From the NCBI RefSeq assembly GCF_030546575.1, contig NZ_JAUOTN010000006.1, forward strand, positions 1-64,000: 64,000 bases of DNA, in the 5' to 3' direction. Positions 37,136-46,086 of this stretch are shown in pieces (positions within the stretch are counted from its first letter, which is position 1; each line of letters starts with the position of its first letter). The position numbers and the translations under genes are program-made. Below the pieces are notes generated by a model, which had not been told where the DNA came from, made no database searches, and worked only from the letters and a program-made list of their open reading frames with translations. This DNA comes from Pontibacter coccineus. Lineage in GTDB: Bacteria > Bacteroidota > Bacteroidia > Cytophagales > Hymenobacteraceae.

Positions 37136-38974
37136 CTATTTTCTCACAAAGTCCTCGAAGGAGTACTGCATGTAGGCCTTCCCAAATTCAAGCTGCTTTT
37201 GCGTGACTCCCTTGCCTTTGATAATGGGTTTCCCGGACACATTGTCGAAGGAAAGTACCTTGCCCGGTGTGATGAACGTAAAGCCATCCCGAAATACATA
37301 AAACGCAAAAGGATAGGAAGTTGGTGCCAGCAGGTTGCGACTCCACTTGAAGTCCTGATAAGGCAAGCCCAACTGGTAGAGCAGGGTAGTAGCAACGTCT
37401 GTCTGACTGCCAATGGTAGCAATCGTTTGACCTTTTGTAGCCACAGCGCCACCGGTTAATATAAAAGGTATACGGAACTTGGTGCTGCGGTAATTTGGGT
37501 CGTTGTATGGCAACGGGTGACCGTGGTCTGCCACCAGCACGATTAAGGTCGAGTCCCACCACGCCTGCTGCCGCGCCTGCTCGATGAACTGACCCAAAGC
37601 CCAATCGGTATAGTAAATCGAATTTTTGAACTTGTCGCTTACTTTCTCCCCCTTAAATTTGGCAGGGATCGGAATCTCGAAAGGCTCGTGGCTGCTCAAG
37701 GTATAGACGGTGCTAAAGAAGGGTTCTTTTTCGCTGGAAAGGTCTCTCAGCACACGCTCAAAGAGAACATGGTCATGGGCACCCCACTTGGAATTGTAGC
37801 TCTTGGCCGGAAAATCATGCTTGTCGATCAGGCGGTCGTACTTGCCGTTTTGCAGGTATGACCGGATGTTGGCAAACTCCAACTCGCCTCCATAATAAAA
37901 GGAGGTGCCATACCCAGCTTGCTTAAACACCTGGCTCAGGTAGGGAAGTTTCTCTGTTTTCTTCGGGTTTTTGATGATAGAGGTCGTGGTCTGCACCGGA
38001 TAGCCGCTTAGCAAGGCCACCATGCCTTTTTCGCTGCGGTCGCCACTCGAGTAGAGTTTGGTGAAGCTAACCCCCTCTTTAGCCAGCTGATCCAGATTGG
38101 GCGTAACGCCCGGCTCACCACCCAGATGCTCCACATACTTGGCCGTATAGCTCTCCAGGATGATAAAGAGTACATTCGGCCGCTCTACCCTTAAAATGTT
38201 CTCTGATGAGTCTGCAGTGGCAGCGTAGAGTTCAGCTACTTTCGCAGCGGCCGCTTCATGGTCCATGTACTGATAGGGGTTGCGCGTCTCCTCGTTGTAC
38301 TTCAGCATGGTGTCCATCAGGTTCCAGGGCATGTTGAGACCGGCATGGTTAGCGTAGGGGTTCTCCGAGAAATACACCACACTCTGGTTAATCGGAATCT
38401 GCTGCCAGCCGCCCCGCATAGGTAGTATTAGCAGGACAGTGAACAGCAGGGCTATACCTGCATACCGCAGCTTCGAGAAACTGAGGTGGTAATTTTTGTA
38501 ATCGAAGGTATAGCGGAACAGCACGGCGAAGACCAGACTGGTGGCAAGTGCGATGGCGCTGAGCAGCAGGATGGGTGCAGCCGCTGCAGATGCCGCCATT
38601 TCACCCGGTGTGTTCAGGTATAGCATAGGGGTGGAGTCGAGCCTGAAACCCCAGTAGGTATAGAGCTCCAGGTCTACGGCCATCAACACCGACAGCAACA
38701 CCAATATAGTATAGGTATAGTAGCGGATAAACTTACGCACCCGCAGTCCAGGGAACAGGGCAGTGGCCAGAATAGCCAGAAAAGGGATGGCACTCACATA
38801 AGAACTGAACGAAAGATCGAGGCGCAAGCCCTTGGCAAAGATGGTCCAAAGGTCAGTTTGCGACAACTCCTGGGTGCGGTTGTCGTGGTAAAACAGGAAA
38901 ATAGCCCTGGCTGCAACAAAGTAGAGCACCCAGAATAGAAAATAGAGTGGCTGATATAATAGGCTTCGTTTCAC
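37136..38974 (-). CDS. LtaS-like sulfatase-fold membrane phosphotransferase
   Basis: A 612-residue inner-membrane enzyme with five N-terminal transmembrane helices (about 8-28, 57-75, 87-105, 131-153, 171-186) and an extracytoplasmic sulfatase-fold domain. Conserved residues are the metal Glu in FIILESYTAKY (about 274), a Ser at the nucleophile site (GDRSEKG, Ser314, where LtaS has Thr), and VADHGHPLPY with metal Asp and His. Family members in Gram-negatives transfer phosphoglycerol or phosphoethanolamine groups; a true lipoteichoic acid is not expected here. The exact acceptor is unknown. It is a single gene. Confidence 0.9.
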   Translation of the reverse strand: MKRSLLYQPLYFLFWVLYFVAARAIFLFYHDNRTQELSQTDLWTIFAKGLRLDLSFSSYVSAIPFLAILATALFPGLRVRKFIRYYTYTILVLLSVLMAVDLELYTYWGFRLDSTPMLYLNTPGEMAASAAAAPILLLSAIALATSLVFAVLFRYTFDYKNYHLSFSKLRYAGIALLFTVLLILPMRGGWQQIPINQSVVYFSENPYANHAGLNMPWNLMDTMLKYNEETRNPYQYMDHEAAAAKVAELYAATADSSENILRVERPNVLFIILESYTAKYVEHLGGEPGVTPNLDQLAKEGVSFTKLYSSGDRSEKGMVALLSGYPVQTTTSIIKNPKKTEKLPYLSQVFKQAGYGTSFYYGGELEFANIRSYLQNGKYDRLIDKHDFPAKSYNSKWGAHDHVLFERVLRDLSSEKEPFFSTVYTLSSHEPFEIPIPAKFKGEKVSDKFKNSIYYTDWALGQFIEQARQQAWWDSTLIVLVADHGHPLPYNDPNYRSTKFRIPFILTGGAVATKGQTIATIGSQTDVATTLLYQLGLPYQDFKWSRNLLAPTSYPFAFYVFRDGFTFITPGKVLSFDNVSGKPIIKGKGVTQKQLEFGKAYMQYSFEDFVRK

Positions 38975-39200
38975 GGCTGCAAATATACAACTTATGCGTC
39001 CTCTCTTAAACGCCGCTTGTTCAATTATAATTCAGGTCGGTCATGTTCTGGTCAACTACACCTGATTAAATACTTTTAAAATGGAGTTTATTAAAAATAC
39101 CCCTATATAATTAGGGGTGTCCTGAAGTATTCTACCAAATAATTTAGTTTACCCCCTAAAAAAACATACCCTCTCTGATACAACGTATTAATCTGGTTTT

Positions 39201-39208
39201 TACCTTTG
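39201..39208 (+). promoter_or_regulatory. Bacteroidota -7 box upstream of type III glutamine synthetase
   Basis: TACCTTTG, an exact TAnnTTTG match, lies 32 bases before the glnA ATG. A CTG about 22 bases upstream is a poor -33 candidate. The 200 bases further upstream are AT-rich with several short palindromes and may hold nitrogen-regulated sites, but none was recognised. Confidence 0.4.
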
Positions 39209-39240
39209 GTCAGAATTTATACCCTAACTTCCTTCTCCCC

Positions 39241-41433
39241 ATGGCAATTCTTCGTTTCAAGGCGCTCGAACTGGTAAGTCAGCGCAAACCGGCAGAGCTA
39301 GTACTGCCAACCAGCAAAATTTCAGAGTATTTCGGTGAAAATGTGTTAGGCTATTCGGCGCTTCGCGCCACCATGTCGACCGAAAACTTCAGAAGGCTTT
39401 GCGCTACCATCGACGCGGGTGAAAAAGTAGACCGGCATCTGGCGGATGCTGTGGCTGCTGCCATGAAGACATGGGCTATGAGCAAGGGTGCCACACACTA
39501 TACGCACTGGTTTCAGCCGCTAACAGGCTCCACAGCCGAAAAGCACGACTCCTTCTTTGACCTGACCAGCGAGGGTGATCCGATCGAGAGCTTCAAAGGC
39601 AGTGCCCTGGTGCAGCAGGAGCCGGATGCCTCCTCGTTCCCGAGCGGTGGTATACGCAATACCTTCGAGGCACGTGGCTATACTGCCTGGGACCCATCCT
39701 CGCCAGCCTTCCTGATCGAAAATCACGGCACACGCACGCTGTGTATCCCTACTATTTTCGTTTCCTACACCGGAGAGGCGCTGGACTACAAAACCCCATT
39801 GCTAAAATCGCTGAACCTCCTCAACCAGGCGGCAGTTCCGGTTTGCCAGTATTTCGACAAGGAGGTAGTAAAAGTGAACACCACCTTAGGTATAGAGCAG
39901 GAGTATTTCCTGGTGGACCGCGCCCTATACGAAGCGCGCCCTGACCTGGCGATGACGGGCCGTACCTTGTTTGGCCATGCGCCTGCCAAAGGCCAGCAGT
40001 TGGAGGATCACTACTTTGGTTCAATCCCCAGCCGCGTGCACTCGTTCATGGTAGACTTCGAGAAGTCGGCCCTGAAGCTGGGTATACCTTTGCGCACCCG
40101 TCACAACGAAGTGGCACCGAACCAATTTGAATGTGCCCCGACGTTTGAGGATGCCAACCTGGCCGTGGACCACAACCAACTTTTGATGGACATCATGGAC
40201 CGTGTGGCCGAGCGCCATGGGTTTAAAGTACTGCTTCACGAGAAGCCATATAAAGGCGTAAACGGCAGCGGTAAACACAACAACTGGGCGATGAGCACCA
40301 ACACAGGTGTCAACCTGCTTTCGCCGGGCAAAAAGCCGAAGGAAAACCTGCAGTTCCTGACGTTCTTTGTGAACACAGTGATGGCCGTGCATAAGCACGC
40401 CGACCTGTTGCGCGCCAGCATTGCCTCTGCCAGCAACGACCACCGACTAGGTGCCAACGAAGCCCCTCCGGCTATCATGTCGGTATTTGTGGGCCAGCAG
40501 CTGACCGCGGTATTGGAGGAACTGGAGCGTACGGCCAAGGTGCCGATGGAGAAAGGGGACAACATGTACTTGAAACTAGGTATAGACAAGATACCGGAAA
40601 TCCTGCGCGACAACACCGACCGTAACCGTACGTCCCCTTTTGCTTTTACGGGCAATAAGTTCGAATTCCGCGCTGTGGGTTCGTCTGCCAATAGTTCTTC
40701 TTCCATCACCGTGCTGAACACGATCGTGGCTGATCAGCTGATCGACTTCCGTGTGGCAGTGGACGACCTGATAGATAACAAGGGCATGAAGAAGGAGCTG
40801 GCCATCATCCAGGTGCTGCGCGAGTATGTGGCTGCTTCCAAAGCGATCCGCTTTGAGGGCAATGGCTACTCAAAAGAATGGGAGGATGAGGCGGCCACAC
40901 GTGGTTTATCCAACATCAAGTCGACTCCACGTGCACTGGATGTATACAGCAGTGAAAGTGTACAGGACCTTTTCGCGCGGCATGACATCCTTTCCAGAAA
41001 AGAATTGCACGCAAGACACGAAATCCTGTTAGAAGATTATATCAAGAAAATCCAGATCGAGTCGCGCGTTATGGGCGACCTTGCCTTCAACCACGTGATA
41101 CCAACGGCTGTTGCCTATCAGAACAAGCTGATCCAGAACATTCGCGGCTTGAAAGAGCTGGGGCTGGAAGACGAGTTCACCGAATCCACGTTAGACTCGA
41201 TCAAGCGTATCTCCCGCCATATCAAAACGATCCAGACCAACGCAGTGGATATGATCCAGCAGCGTAAGGTGGCTAACAGGATCGAGGACGTGCGCGAGAA
41301 GGCGATCTTCTACAACGAGAAAGTAATGCCCTACTTTGAGACCATCCGTACGAGCGTGGACAAATTGGAGCTGATGGTGGACGACGAGGATTGGCCACTG
41401 GTGAAATACCGCGAGCTGATGTTCAGACGCTAG
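39241..41433 (+). CDS. glnA: glutamine synthetase, type III
   Basis: A cytoplasmic enzyme that joins ammonia to glutamate with ATP, the central nitrogen-assimilation step. The 730-residue length is that of type III (GlnN) enzymes, which form double hexameric rings and are the usual type in Bacteroidota. Visible blocks include TLGIEQEYFLVDR (metal Glu residues), APNQFECAPTFEDANLAVDHNQLLMDIM, VNGSGKHNNWAMST and RNRTSPFAFTGNKFEFRAVGSSANSS. It stands alone with a promoter-like -7 box and a strong terminator. Confidence 0.97.
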   Translation: MAILRFKALELVSQRKPAELVLPTSKISEYFGENVLGYSALRATMSTENFRRLCATIDAGEKVDRHLADAVAAAMKTWAMSKGATHYTHWFQPLTGSTAEKHDSFFDLTSEGDPIESFKGSALVQQEPDASSFPSGGIRNTFEARGYTAWDPSSPAFLIENHGTRTLCIPTIFVSYTGEALDYKTPLLKSLNLLNQAAVPVCQYFDKEVVKVNTTLGIEQEYFLVDRALYEARPDLAMTGRTLFGHAPAKGQQLEDHYFGSIPSRVHSFMVDFEKSALKLGIPLRTRHNEVAPNQFECAPTFEDANLAVDHNQLLMDIMDRVAERHGFKVLLHEKPYKGVNGSGKHNNWAMSTNTGVNLLSPGKKPKENLQFLTFFVNTVMAVHKHADLLRASIASASNDHRLGANEAPPAIMSVFVGQQLTAVLEELERTAKVPMEKGDNMYLKLGIDKIPEILRDNTDRNRTSPFAFTGNKFEFRAVGSSANSSSSITVLNTIVADQLIDFRVAVDDLIDNKGMKKELAIIQVLREYVAASKAIRFEGNGYSKEWEDEAATRGLSNIKSTPRALDVYSSESVQDLFARHDILSRKELHARHEILLEDYIKKIQIESRVMGDLAFNHVIPTAVAYQNKLIQNIRGLKELGLEDEFTESTLDSIKRISRHIKTIQTNAVDMIQQRKVANRIEDVREKAIFYNEKVMPYFETIRTSVDKLELMVDDEDWPLVKYRELMFRR

Positions 41434-41450
41434 AACCAATATTCTATAAT

Positions 41451-41483
41451 AAAAAAGAGCGCCTGCGGTAGGCGCTCTTTTTT
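41451..41483. terminator. bidirectional terminator, glnA and convergent small gene
   Basis: A 13-base-pair stem AAAAAAGAGCGCC/GGCGCTCTTTTTT has a seven-base loop, and U runs form on both strands. Confidence 0.9.
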
Positions 41484-41485
41484 AT

Positions 41486-41857
41486 TTAGTTTCGGTTTCT
41501 GATCCAGCCAACGACTTCTCCAGCCACTTTGGCCAGTATGATGGGTAAAAGCACAATGACCAACGCCGTGGCAATGACTGGTCGCAGCCCCATACGCATG
41601 ATAAGTTTTTTAACCGCCTTGCTTCGTAGTTCGCTCAGCATATACCTGCCCGCCTGCGTCATCGGCTTCCCTTTCAGCACTTCCATCACGCTTCGCCAGT
41701 TGCCGTGTTCTATTTGCCTTTTCAGGAAGCCCATCACGGTGTCTTTCGTAATCAGAAAGGCTTCTCCCAGCTGTTCCTGCCGCAGTTTGCCCCAATGTAG
41801 GAGGGAACGAAGCTTGACGTCCGCGTTTTTAGGTATATAGGCGCTCATGTGTATCAT
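41486..41857 (-). CDS. hypothetical small membrane protein
   Basis: A 123-residue protein with no family that I recognise. The first 80 residues are soluble and helical (YIPKNADVKLRSLLHWGKLRQEQLGEAFLITKDTVMGFL). One transmembrane helix follows at about residues 93-112 (PVIATALVIVLLPIILAKVAGEVV), with the short C-terminus GWIRNRN. The start at 41857 (MIHMSAY) or the fourth codon are both possible. It lies 11 bases after the flavodoxin-like gene on the same strand. Confidence 0.65.
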   Translation of the reverse strand: MIHMSAYIPKNADVKLRSLLHWGKLRQEQLGEAFLITKDTVMGFLKRQIEHGNWRSVMEVLKGKPMTQAGRYMLSELRSKAVKKLIMRMGLRPVIATALVIVLLPIILAKVAGEVVGWIRNRN

Positions 41858-41868
41858 AATTTTGGCTA

Positions 41869-42381
41869 TTAAATTGAGTTTTCTCTTATGCTGCTTAGGA
41901 ACATCTCCTGTTCGTGGTTTCTTTTTCTTACATGGTAAGACTGGCAGTAAAGAGTGGAGATAAACTTCATATCAAAATAAGCAGCTGTTCGTCTGAATGG
42001 TTCCTCAAAGCCTGCAGGCAACTCTTCATCCGCACCTACTGCTATTAAGAACATACGTTTCCCGGCCAACTTCCGACCGATTTGCTTTTTAATAGTGACC
42101 AAATCTGTCAGTCTATCAAATAAAACTTTCAGATGCCCACTCATCGCATACCAGTAAACGGGTGTCGCAAACACGGCCGTGTCGTGTGTGAGCAGCCGGT
42201 CTACTACTTCATTGAATTGGTCTTCCTTTGAGTAATTTCCATCATAACGGTAATGATCTATCGGGTAGTCCAGCAATTGCAGCGTATACGCCGGAGTTTC
42301 TCTGAAAAGGGTCTGCACAAAAGCCCCTGTGTCGCTTTCCCTTCTGGCACTGGCCGAAATAATCAGAGGGTTTGTCGCCAT
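41869..42381 (-). CDS. NAD(P)H-dependent flavodoxin-like oxidoreductase
   Basis: A 170-residue flavodoxin-fold protein. The FMN phosphate loop is SASARRESDTGAF, near the N-terminus. FATPVYWYAMSGHLKVLFDRLTD is the isoalloxazine-side block typical of multimeric flavodoxin WrbA-like and NAD(P)H-dependent FMN reductase families. It is probably a quinone or azo-type reductase. The ATG at 42381 begins MATNPLIISASARR, the expected N-terminus, and the upstream in-frame extension is not conserved. Spacing suggests an operon with the small membrane protein. Confidence 0.88.
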   Translation of the reverse strand: MATNPLIISASARRESDTGAFVQTLFRETPAYTLQLLDYPIDHYRYDGNYSKEDQFNEVVDRLLTHDTAVFATPVYWYAMSGHLKVLFDRLTDLVTIKKQIGRKLAGKRMFLIAVGADEELPAGFEEPFRRTAAYFDMKFISTLYCQSYHVRKRNHEQEMFLSSIRENSI

Positions 42382-42561
42382 AGTTTGCTTCTGACGGTAT
42401 AAGACGTACAGTTTGTAGCATAAATCTACTACAATATACAAAACACAACGGAATGAAGGCCCTTTAAAATAATGATGCTAAATTTACGCTGTATGCCTGT
42501 TGAACAAAGCAGGTCTGAAATAAGTTAAGAGAAAGAAGCTTTAGCGAAGGCCTAATCCTAT

Positions 42562-44535
42562 ATGAACAAGATCTATTGCCCCAGCCTGACGGAGTATATA
42601 CGCAGAGAGACCATTGAAGTACAAATCGGTGAGGTGCCGATGGGTGCCCACCACCCGATCCGTGTTCAATCCATGACGACCGTGGACACCATGGACACGT
42701 TGGGCTCTGTGGAGCAGTGCATCCGCATGATCGAGGCGGGCTGCGAATACATCCGCATTACGGCGCCCAGCATCAAAGAGGCCGAAAACCTGCGTCATAT
42801 TAAAGCAGAGTTGCGCGGCCGTGGTTATAATACCCCGCTGGTAGCCGACATTCATTTTACACCCAACGCTGCCGAGGTCGCTGCCCGTATCGTGGAGAAA
42901 GTTCGCATTAATCCGGGTAACTATGCCGATAAGAAGAAGTTTGAGGTAATCGAGTACAACGACACAACTTACCAAGCTGAACTGGACCGCATACGCGAAC
43001 GCTTTGTGCCACTGGTAAGAATATGCAAAGAGCACGGCACCGCCATGCGCATCGGCACCAACCACGGTTCCCTGTCCGACCGTATCCTGAGCCGCTACGG
43101 CGACACCCCGCTGGGTATGGTGGAGAGTGCGTTGGAGTTCTTGCGCATTTGTGAAGACGAGCAGTATTATAACATCGTCATCTCCATGAAAGCTTCGAAC
43201 ACGCAGGTGATGGTGCAGGCCTACCGACTGCTGGTGCAAAAACTGGAAGAGGAGGGACTGAAGCCCTACCCATTGCACCTAGGCGTAACAGAAGCCGGCG
43301 AGGCCGAAGATGGCCGCATTAAGTCTGCCGTAGGTATAGGCACCCTGCTGGAAGACGGACTGGGTGATACCGTGCGTGTGTCCCTGACGGAGGCACCGGA
43401 AGCAGAAGCGCCTGTAGCCAAAGCACTGATCGACCGCTATACCTACCGGGCCGAAAATGCGCAGTCGATCAAGCCGCTATGTAACATCCCGATCGATCCA
43501 TTCCAATACCATCGCCGCGAAACGGCTGAGGTCGAGAATGTGGGACACCAGAATGTGCCGCGTGTGATCGCTGACCTGAGCCAACTACGCGACGTGCAGT
43601 ATGCCGACCTGAAAAGCGTTGGCCATTTGTACTCTATGCTACTGGATAAGTTCAACATGAACGATCTGGGGGCAGATTATATCTACACTGGCGATCACCC
43701 GATTGACTTCATGCTGCCAAACGGCCTGAAGGAAATTATTAACTATGTGCCGTGGCAGTTAGTGGAAGACCAGGAGCACCGGCATCCTTTGCTCACTGCC
43801 AGGCAGTACCTGGAAGCTACGCAACTTCATCCGAAGCTGAACTTCATAGAAGCGGATATTAGCGTGATTTCTCAAGAGTTGATGGAGCGATTGAAAGGCG
43901 ATCCGACTGCGGTGCTGGTACTGTATACCTCCAATGAGCACGCTATGCCGGAGCTTCGCAAATGTTTCTTCCGCCTGATGAACAATGGTGTCAATACGCC
44001 CGCTATCATCAAGCGTTCTTATGGGGCTTTAACAGCAGATGAGGTACAACTCTACGCTTCCACAGATGTAGGTGGTTTGCTGATCGACGGACTCGGGGAT
44101 GGCATCATGCTCGGCACTGAGCTCTTGCCGGCACAGGAAAAAGGCGCCTGGTTAAGCACGATTGAGAAGTTTAACAACCTGAGCTTTGGAATCTTGCAGG
44201 CTGCCCGCACCCGCATGAGCAAAACCGAATACATCAGCTGCCCAAGCTGCGGCCGCACCTTATTCGATTTGCAGGAAACCACGGCCATGATCCGTAAAAG
44301 AACCGACCACCTGAAAGGCGTGAAGATTGGCATCATGGGCTGTATCGTGAACGGTCCCGGCGAAATGGCGGACGCAGACTACGGTTACGTAGGTGTTGGG
44401 AAAGATAAGATCGCCTTGTATCGCGGGCAGACTGTTGTCAAAAAATCAGTGCCTGCCGACAGGGCAGTGGATGAATTGATAGAGTTGATCCGGGAAGACG
44501 AAAAGTGGATTGAACCGATGCAATTGGAGGCGTAA
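42562..44535 (+). CDS. ispG: 4-hydroxy-3-methylbut-2-enyl diphosphate synthase, long form
   Basis: An iron-sulfur enzyme of the non-mevalonate (MEP) isoprenoid pathway that converts MEcPP to HMBPP. The 657 residues are much longer than the 370-residue proteobacterial form, because a middle domain (roughly 300-540) separates the TIM barrel from the C-terminal cluster domain, as in plants and Bacteroidota. Motifs are HHPIRVQSMTTVDTMDT, VADIHFTPNAA, GTNHGSLSDRIL, LGVTEAGEAEDG, cluster ligands in SCPSCGRTLFD, and GCIVNGPGEMADADYGY. It is a single gene. Confidence 0.96.
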   Translation: MNKIYCPSLTEYIRRETIEVQIGEVPMGAHHPIRVQSMTTVDTMDTLGSVEQCIRMIEAGCEYIRITAPSIKEAENLRHIKAELRGRGYNTPLVADIHFTPNAAEVAARIVEKVRINPGNYADKKKFEVIEYNDTTYQAELDRIRERFVPLVRICKEHGTAMRIGTNHGSLSDRILSRYGDTPLGMVESALEFLRICEDEQYYNIVISMKASNTQVMVQAYRLLVQKLEEEGLKPYPLHLGVTEAGEAEDGRIKSAVGIGTLLEDGLGDTVRVSLTEAPEAEAPVAKALIDRYTYRAENAQSIKPLCNIPIDPFQYHRRETAEVENVGHQNVPRVIADLSQLRDVQYADLKSVGHLYSMLLDKFNMNDLGADYIYTGDHPIDFMLPNGLKEIINYVPWQLVEDQEHRHPLLTARQYLEATQLHPKLNFIEADISVISQELMERLKGDPTAVLVLYTSNEHAMPELRKCFFRLMNNGVNTPAIIKRSYGALTADEVQLYASTDVGGLLIDGLGDGIMLGTELLPAQEKGAWLSTIEKFNNLSFGILQAARTRMSKTEYISCPSCGRTLFDLQETTAMIRKRTDHLKGVKIGIMGCIVNGPGEMADADYGYVGVGKDKIALYRGQTVVKKSVPADRAVDELIELIREDEKWIEPMQLEA

Positions 44536-44644
44536 TGAAATATCTGCTGGTTCCATGCCGGTAGCTCGTTTAAATTAAAGCTGTTGACGTGAATGCAGGT
44601 ATAGCAGTCTTCCTAAAAGTTTACTTAAATTTAAATCACCGCAA

Positions 44645-44809
44645 ATGAAAGGATTATTTGACTTCACGGAAGTGGCTACCTACTTCTTTCGCAAAAAAGA
44701 CCCGAATCGAAAAAGCAATTTTAACCTTCGGGCCATGCACACCATCAACAAGATCTCGATCCTGATGTTTTTGGCTGCCATGCTTTACTTTGTGATCAAG
44801 CATTGGTAA
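44645..44809 (+). CDS. DUF6728 family small membrane protein
   Basis: A 54-residue protein that is easily missed. It starts at an ATG six bases after the sequence TCACCGC and ends at a TAA 13 bases before the next gene. Residues 1-33 are basic and soluble (GLFDFTEVATYFFRKKDPNRK). One transmembrane helix lies at about 35-51 (KISILMFLAAMLYFVIK). The pattern FRKKDPNRKSNFNLRAMH resembles the DUF6728 family of short Bacteroidota proteins. The function is unknown. It is read in the same direction as ispG and the following YjbR gene. Confidence 0.78.
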   Translation: MKGLFDFTEVATYFFRKKDPNRKSNFNLRAMHTINKISILMFLAAMLYFVIKHW

Positions 44810-44825
44810 CCAGCTTCATACGAAC

Positions 44826-45170
44826 GTGAACATCGTGGACTTCAGGAATTACTGTCTGGCGAAACCGGGCACCACCGAGGAATTGCCTTTTGACGAAGAC
44901 ACGCTTGTTTTCAAAGTGAGCTGTAAAATGTTCGCCTTGTGCAGCCTGTCTGAGTATGGGAAGGGTATAGCCCTGAAATGCGACCCCGAGCAGGCTGTTC
45001 TTCTACGCGAGCAGTATGCACAAATTTTGCCCGGCTATCACATGAGCAAAAAGCACTGGAATACTGTCCTCCCTGAAGCAGGGTTGCCACCGGAGTTTCT
45101 CAAATCGCTGATCGATCACTCCTATACCTTGGTTGTAGCGAAGTTGCCCAAAGCTCTGAAGCCGGTTTAG
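44826..45170 (+). CDS. MmcQ/YjbR family protein (second copy)
   Basis: A 114-residue YjbR-fold protein starting at GTG. Family blocks are LPFDEDTLVFKVSCKMFALCSLSEYGKGIALKCDPEQ, MSKKHWNTVL and the C-terminal DHSYTLVVAKLPKALK helix. It has the same fold as the protein at 4539-4886, but sequence identity by eye is low, so the two are probably separate subfamilies and not a recent duplication. It lies 17 bases after the DUF6728 gene, probably in the same transcript. Confidence 0.9.
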   Translation: MNIVDFRNYCLAKPGTTEELPFDEDTLVFKVSCKMFALCSLSEYGKGIALKCDPEQAVLLREQYAQILPGYHMSKKHWNTVLPEAGLPPEFLKSLIDHSYTLVVAKLPKALKPV

Positions 45171-45375
45171 ATAATAATATTTCAAAAACATCGTTATAAC
45201 AAGATTTTTTCTTTCTCCGGTTTTTGCCTTCAGAGAGGTGATTTCCGCATAAAAACGCATTGCATTATAACATAAGTTATACATTGTTGCCTGTTTGTGA
45301 GTGTTTTGTCCGAATACGCGCCTGATCCAGTTTAAAGGTAGATTTTAGGGTTAAATTGTTGATCCGGAATTTGTA

Positions 45376-45397
45376 ACATATATAAAAGTTTATATGT
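45376..45397 (+). promoter_or_regulatory. candidate operator of the MarR-type regulator
   Basis: ACATATA-N8-TATATGT is a perfect 22-base inverted repeat about 43 bases upstream of the marR-like start codon, and TTTG (45370) sits just before it. Size, spacing and position fit autoregulation by a MarR dimer. Confidence 0.5.
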
Positions 45398-45439
45398 ATA
45401 TTAAGATCAATTTCGCAACTATTCACCCTATATCTCACT

Positions 45440-45946
45440 ATGCAATCTCAACGCAGTGTAGGCGTATTCGCTTACAGAAACGAATGGCAACATGCCAGTC
45501 TAAACATTATCTTAACCAACAGTTTGCTGCTTAACAGTTACGAGGAGTTCTTTAAAAAGCACGACGTAACGGGCCAGCAGTACAATATTCTTTGCATCTT
45601 ACGAGAACACTATCCTAAGCCGGTATCCACTTCGCTATTGCGTAATTGCATGCTCGACAAGATGTCGGATACCTCTCGTCTGGTTGGCCGTCTCAAAACT
45701 AAAGGCTTGGTAGAAGTAGAGCGCAACATATCTGACAAGCGATTGGTTAACATCGTGATCTCCGACAAAGGATTCAGGCTGTTGGAACATATCGGCAACA
45801 ACCTCTACAAGCTGGACAACCTGCTGCAGGGGCTAACGGAGCAAGAGGCTACCACACTGGCCAGCCTGCTGGCTAAAGCACGTGAATCGATCTCTACTGC
45901 AGAGGAACGTCTTTCGGCCGCCCTCCAGCTTAATGAAGCTGTGTAA
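45440..45946 (+). CDS. MarR family transcriptional regulator
   Basis: A 168-residue winged-helix repressor. The domain includes FFKKHDVTGQQYNILCILREHYPKPVSTSLLRNCMLDKMSDTSRLVGRLKTKGLVEVERNISDKRLVNIVISDKGFRLL, with the recognition helix around MSDTSRLVGRLKTKG and the beta wing with the conserved Asp-x-Arg (DKRLV). The target genes and ligand are unknown; it stands alone, so it may regulate distant genes. A perfect inverted repeat lies in its promoter region. Confidence 0.93.
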   Translation: MQSQRSVGVFAYRNEWQHASLNIILTNSLLLNSYEEFFKKHDVTGQQYNILCILREHYPKPVSTSLLRNCMLDKMSDTSRLVGRLKTKGLVEVERNISDKRLVNIVISDKGFRLLEHIGNNLYKLDNLLQGLTEQEATTLASLLAKARESISTAEERLSAALQLNEAV

Positions 45947-45966
45947 GTAACATAAGACCACTTGGT

Positions 45967-45997
45967 AAGGATAGCTCTACGGGCTATCCTTTTTTTT
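45967..45997 (+). terminator. terminator downstream of the MarR gene
   Basis: AAGGATAGC/GCTATCCTT makes a nine-base-pair stem, followed by eight T. Confidence 0.9.
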
Positions 45998-46020
45998 GTC
46001 ACTAAGACCACGGCTTTAAA

Positions 46021-46062
46021 AACCAAAAGCCGCCAGATTTGGGGTCTGAGCGGCTTTTGGAA
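46021..46062 (-). terminator. terminator downstream of leuS
   Basis: CCAAAAGCCGC/GCGGCTTTTGG forms an 11-base-pair stem with an inner CAGA/TCTG pair. It lies about 25 bases after the leuS stop, and the minus strand ends in TTTTTAAAG. Confidence 0.75.
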
Positions 46063-46086
46063 AAGTTAGTGGTAAGATGGAACTCC

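Noticed and set aside
37136..38974. A true lipoteichoic acid synthase
   Set aside because: The organism has lipid A and outer-membrane genes (lpxK, lptE, OmpA, porin). The fold matches LtaS, but the product is unlikely to be lipoteichoic acid.
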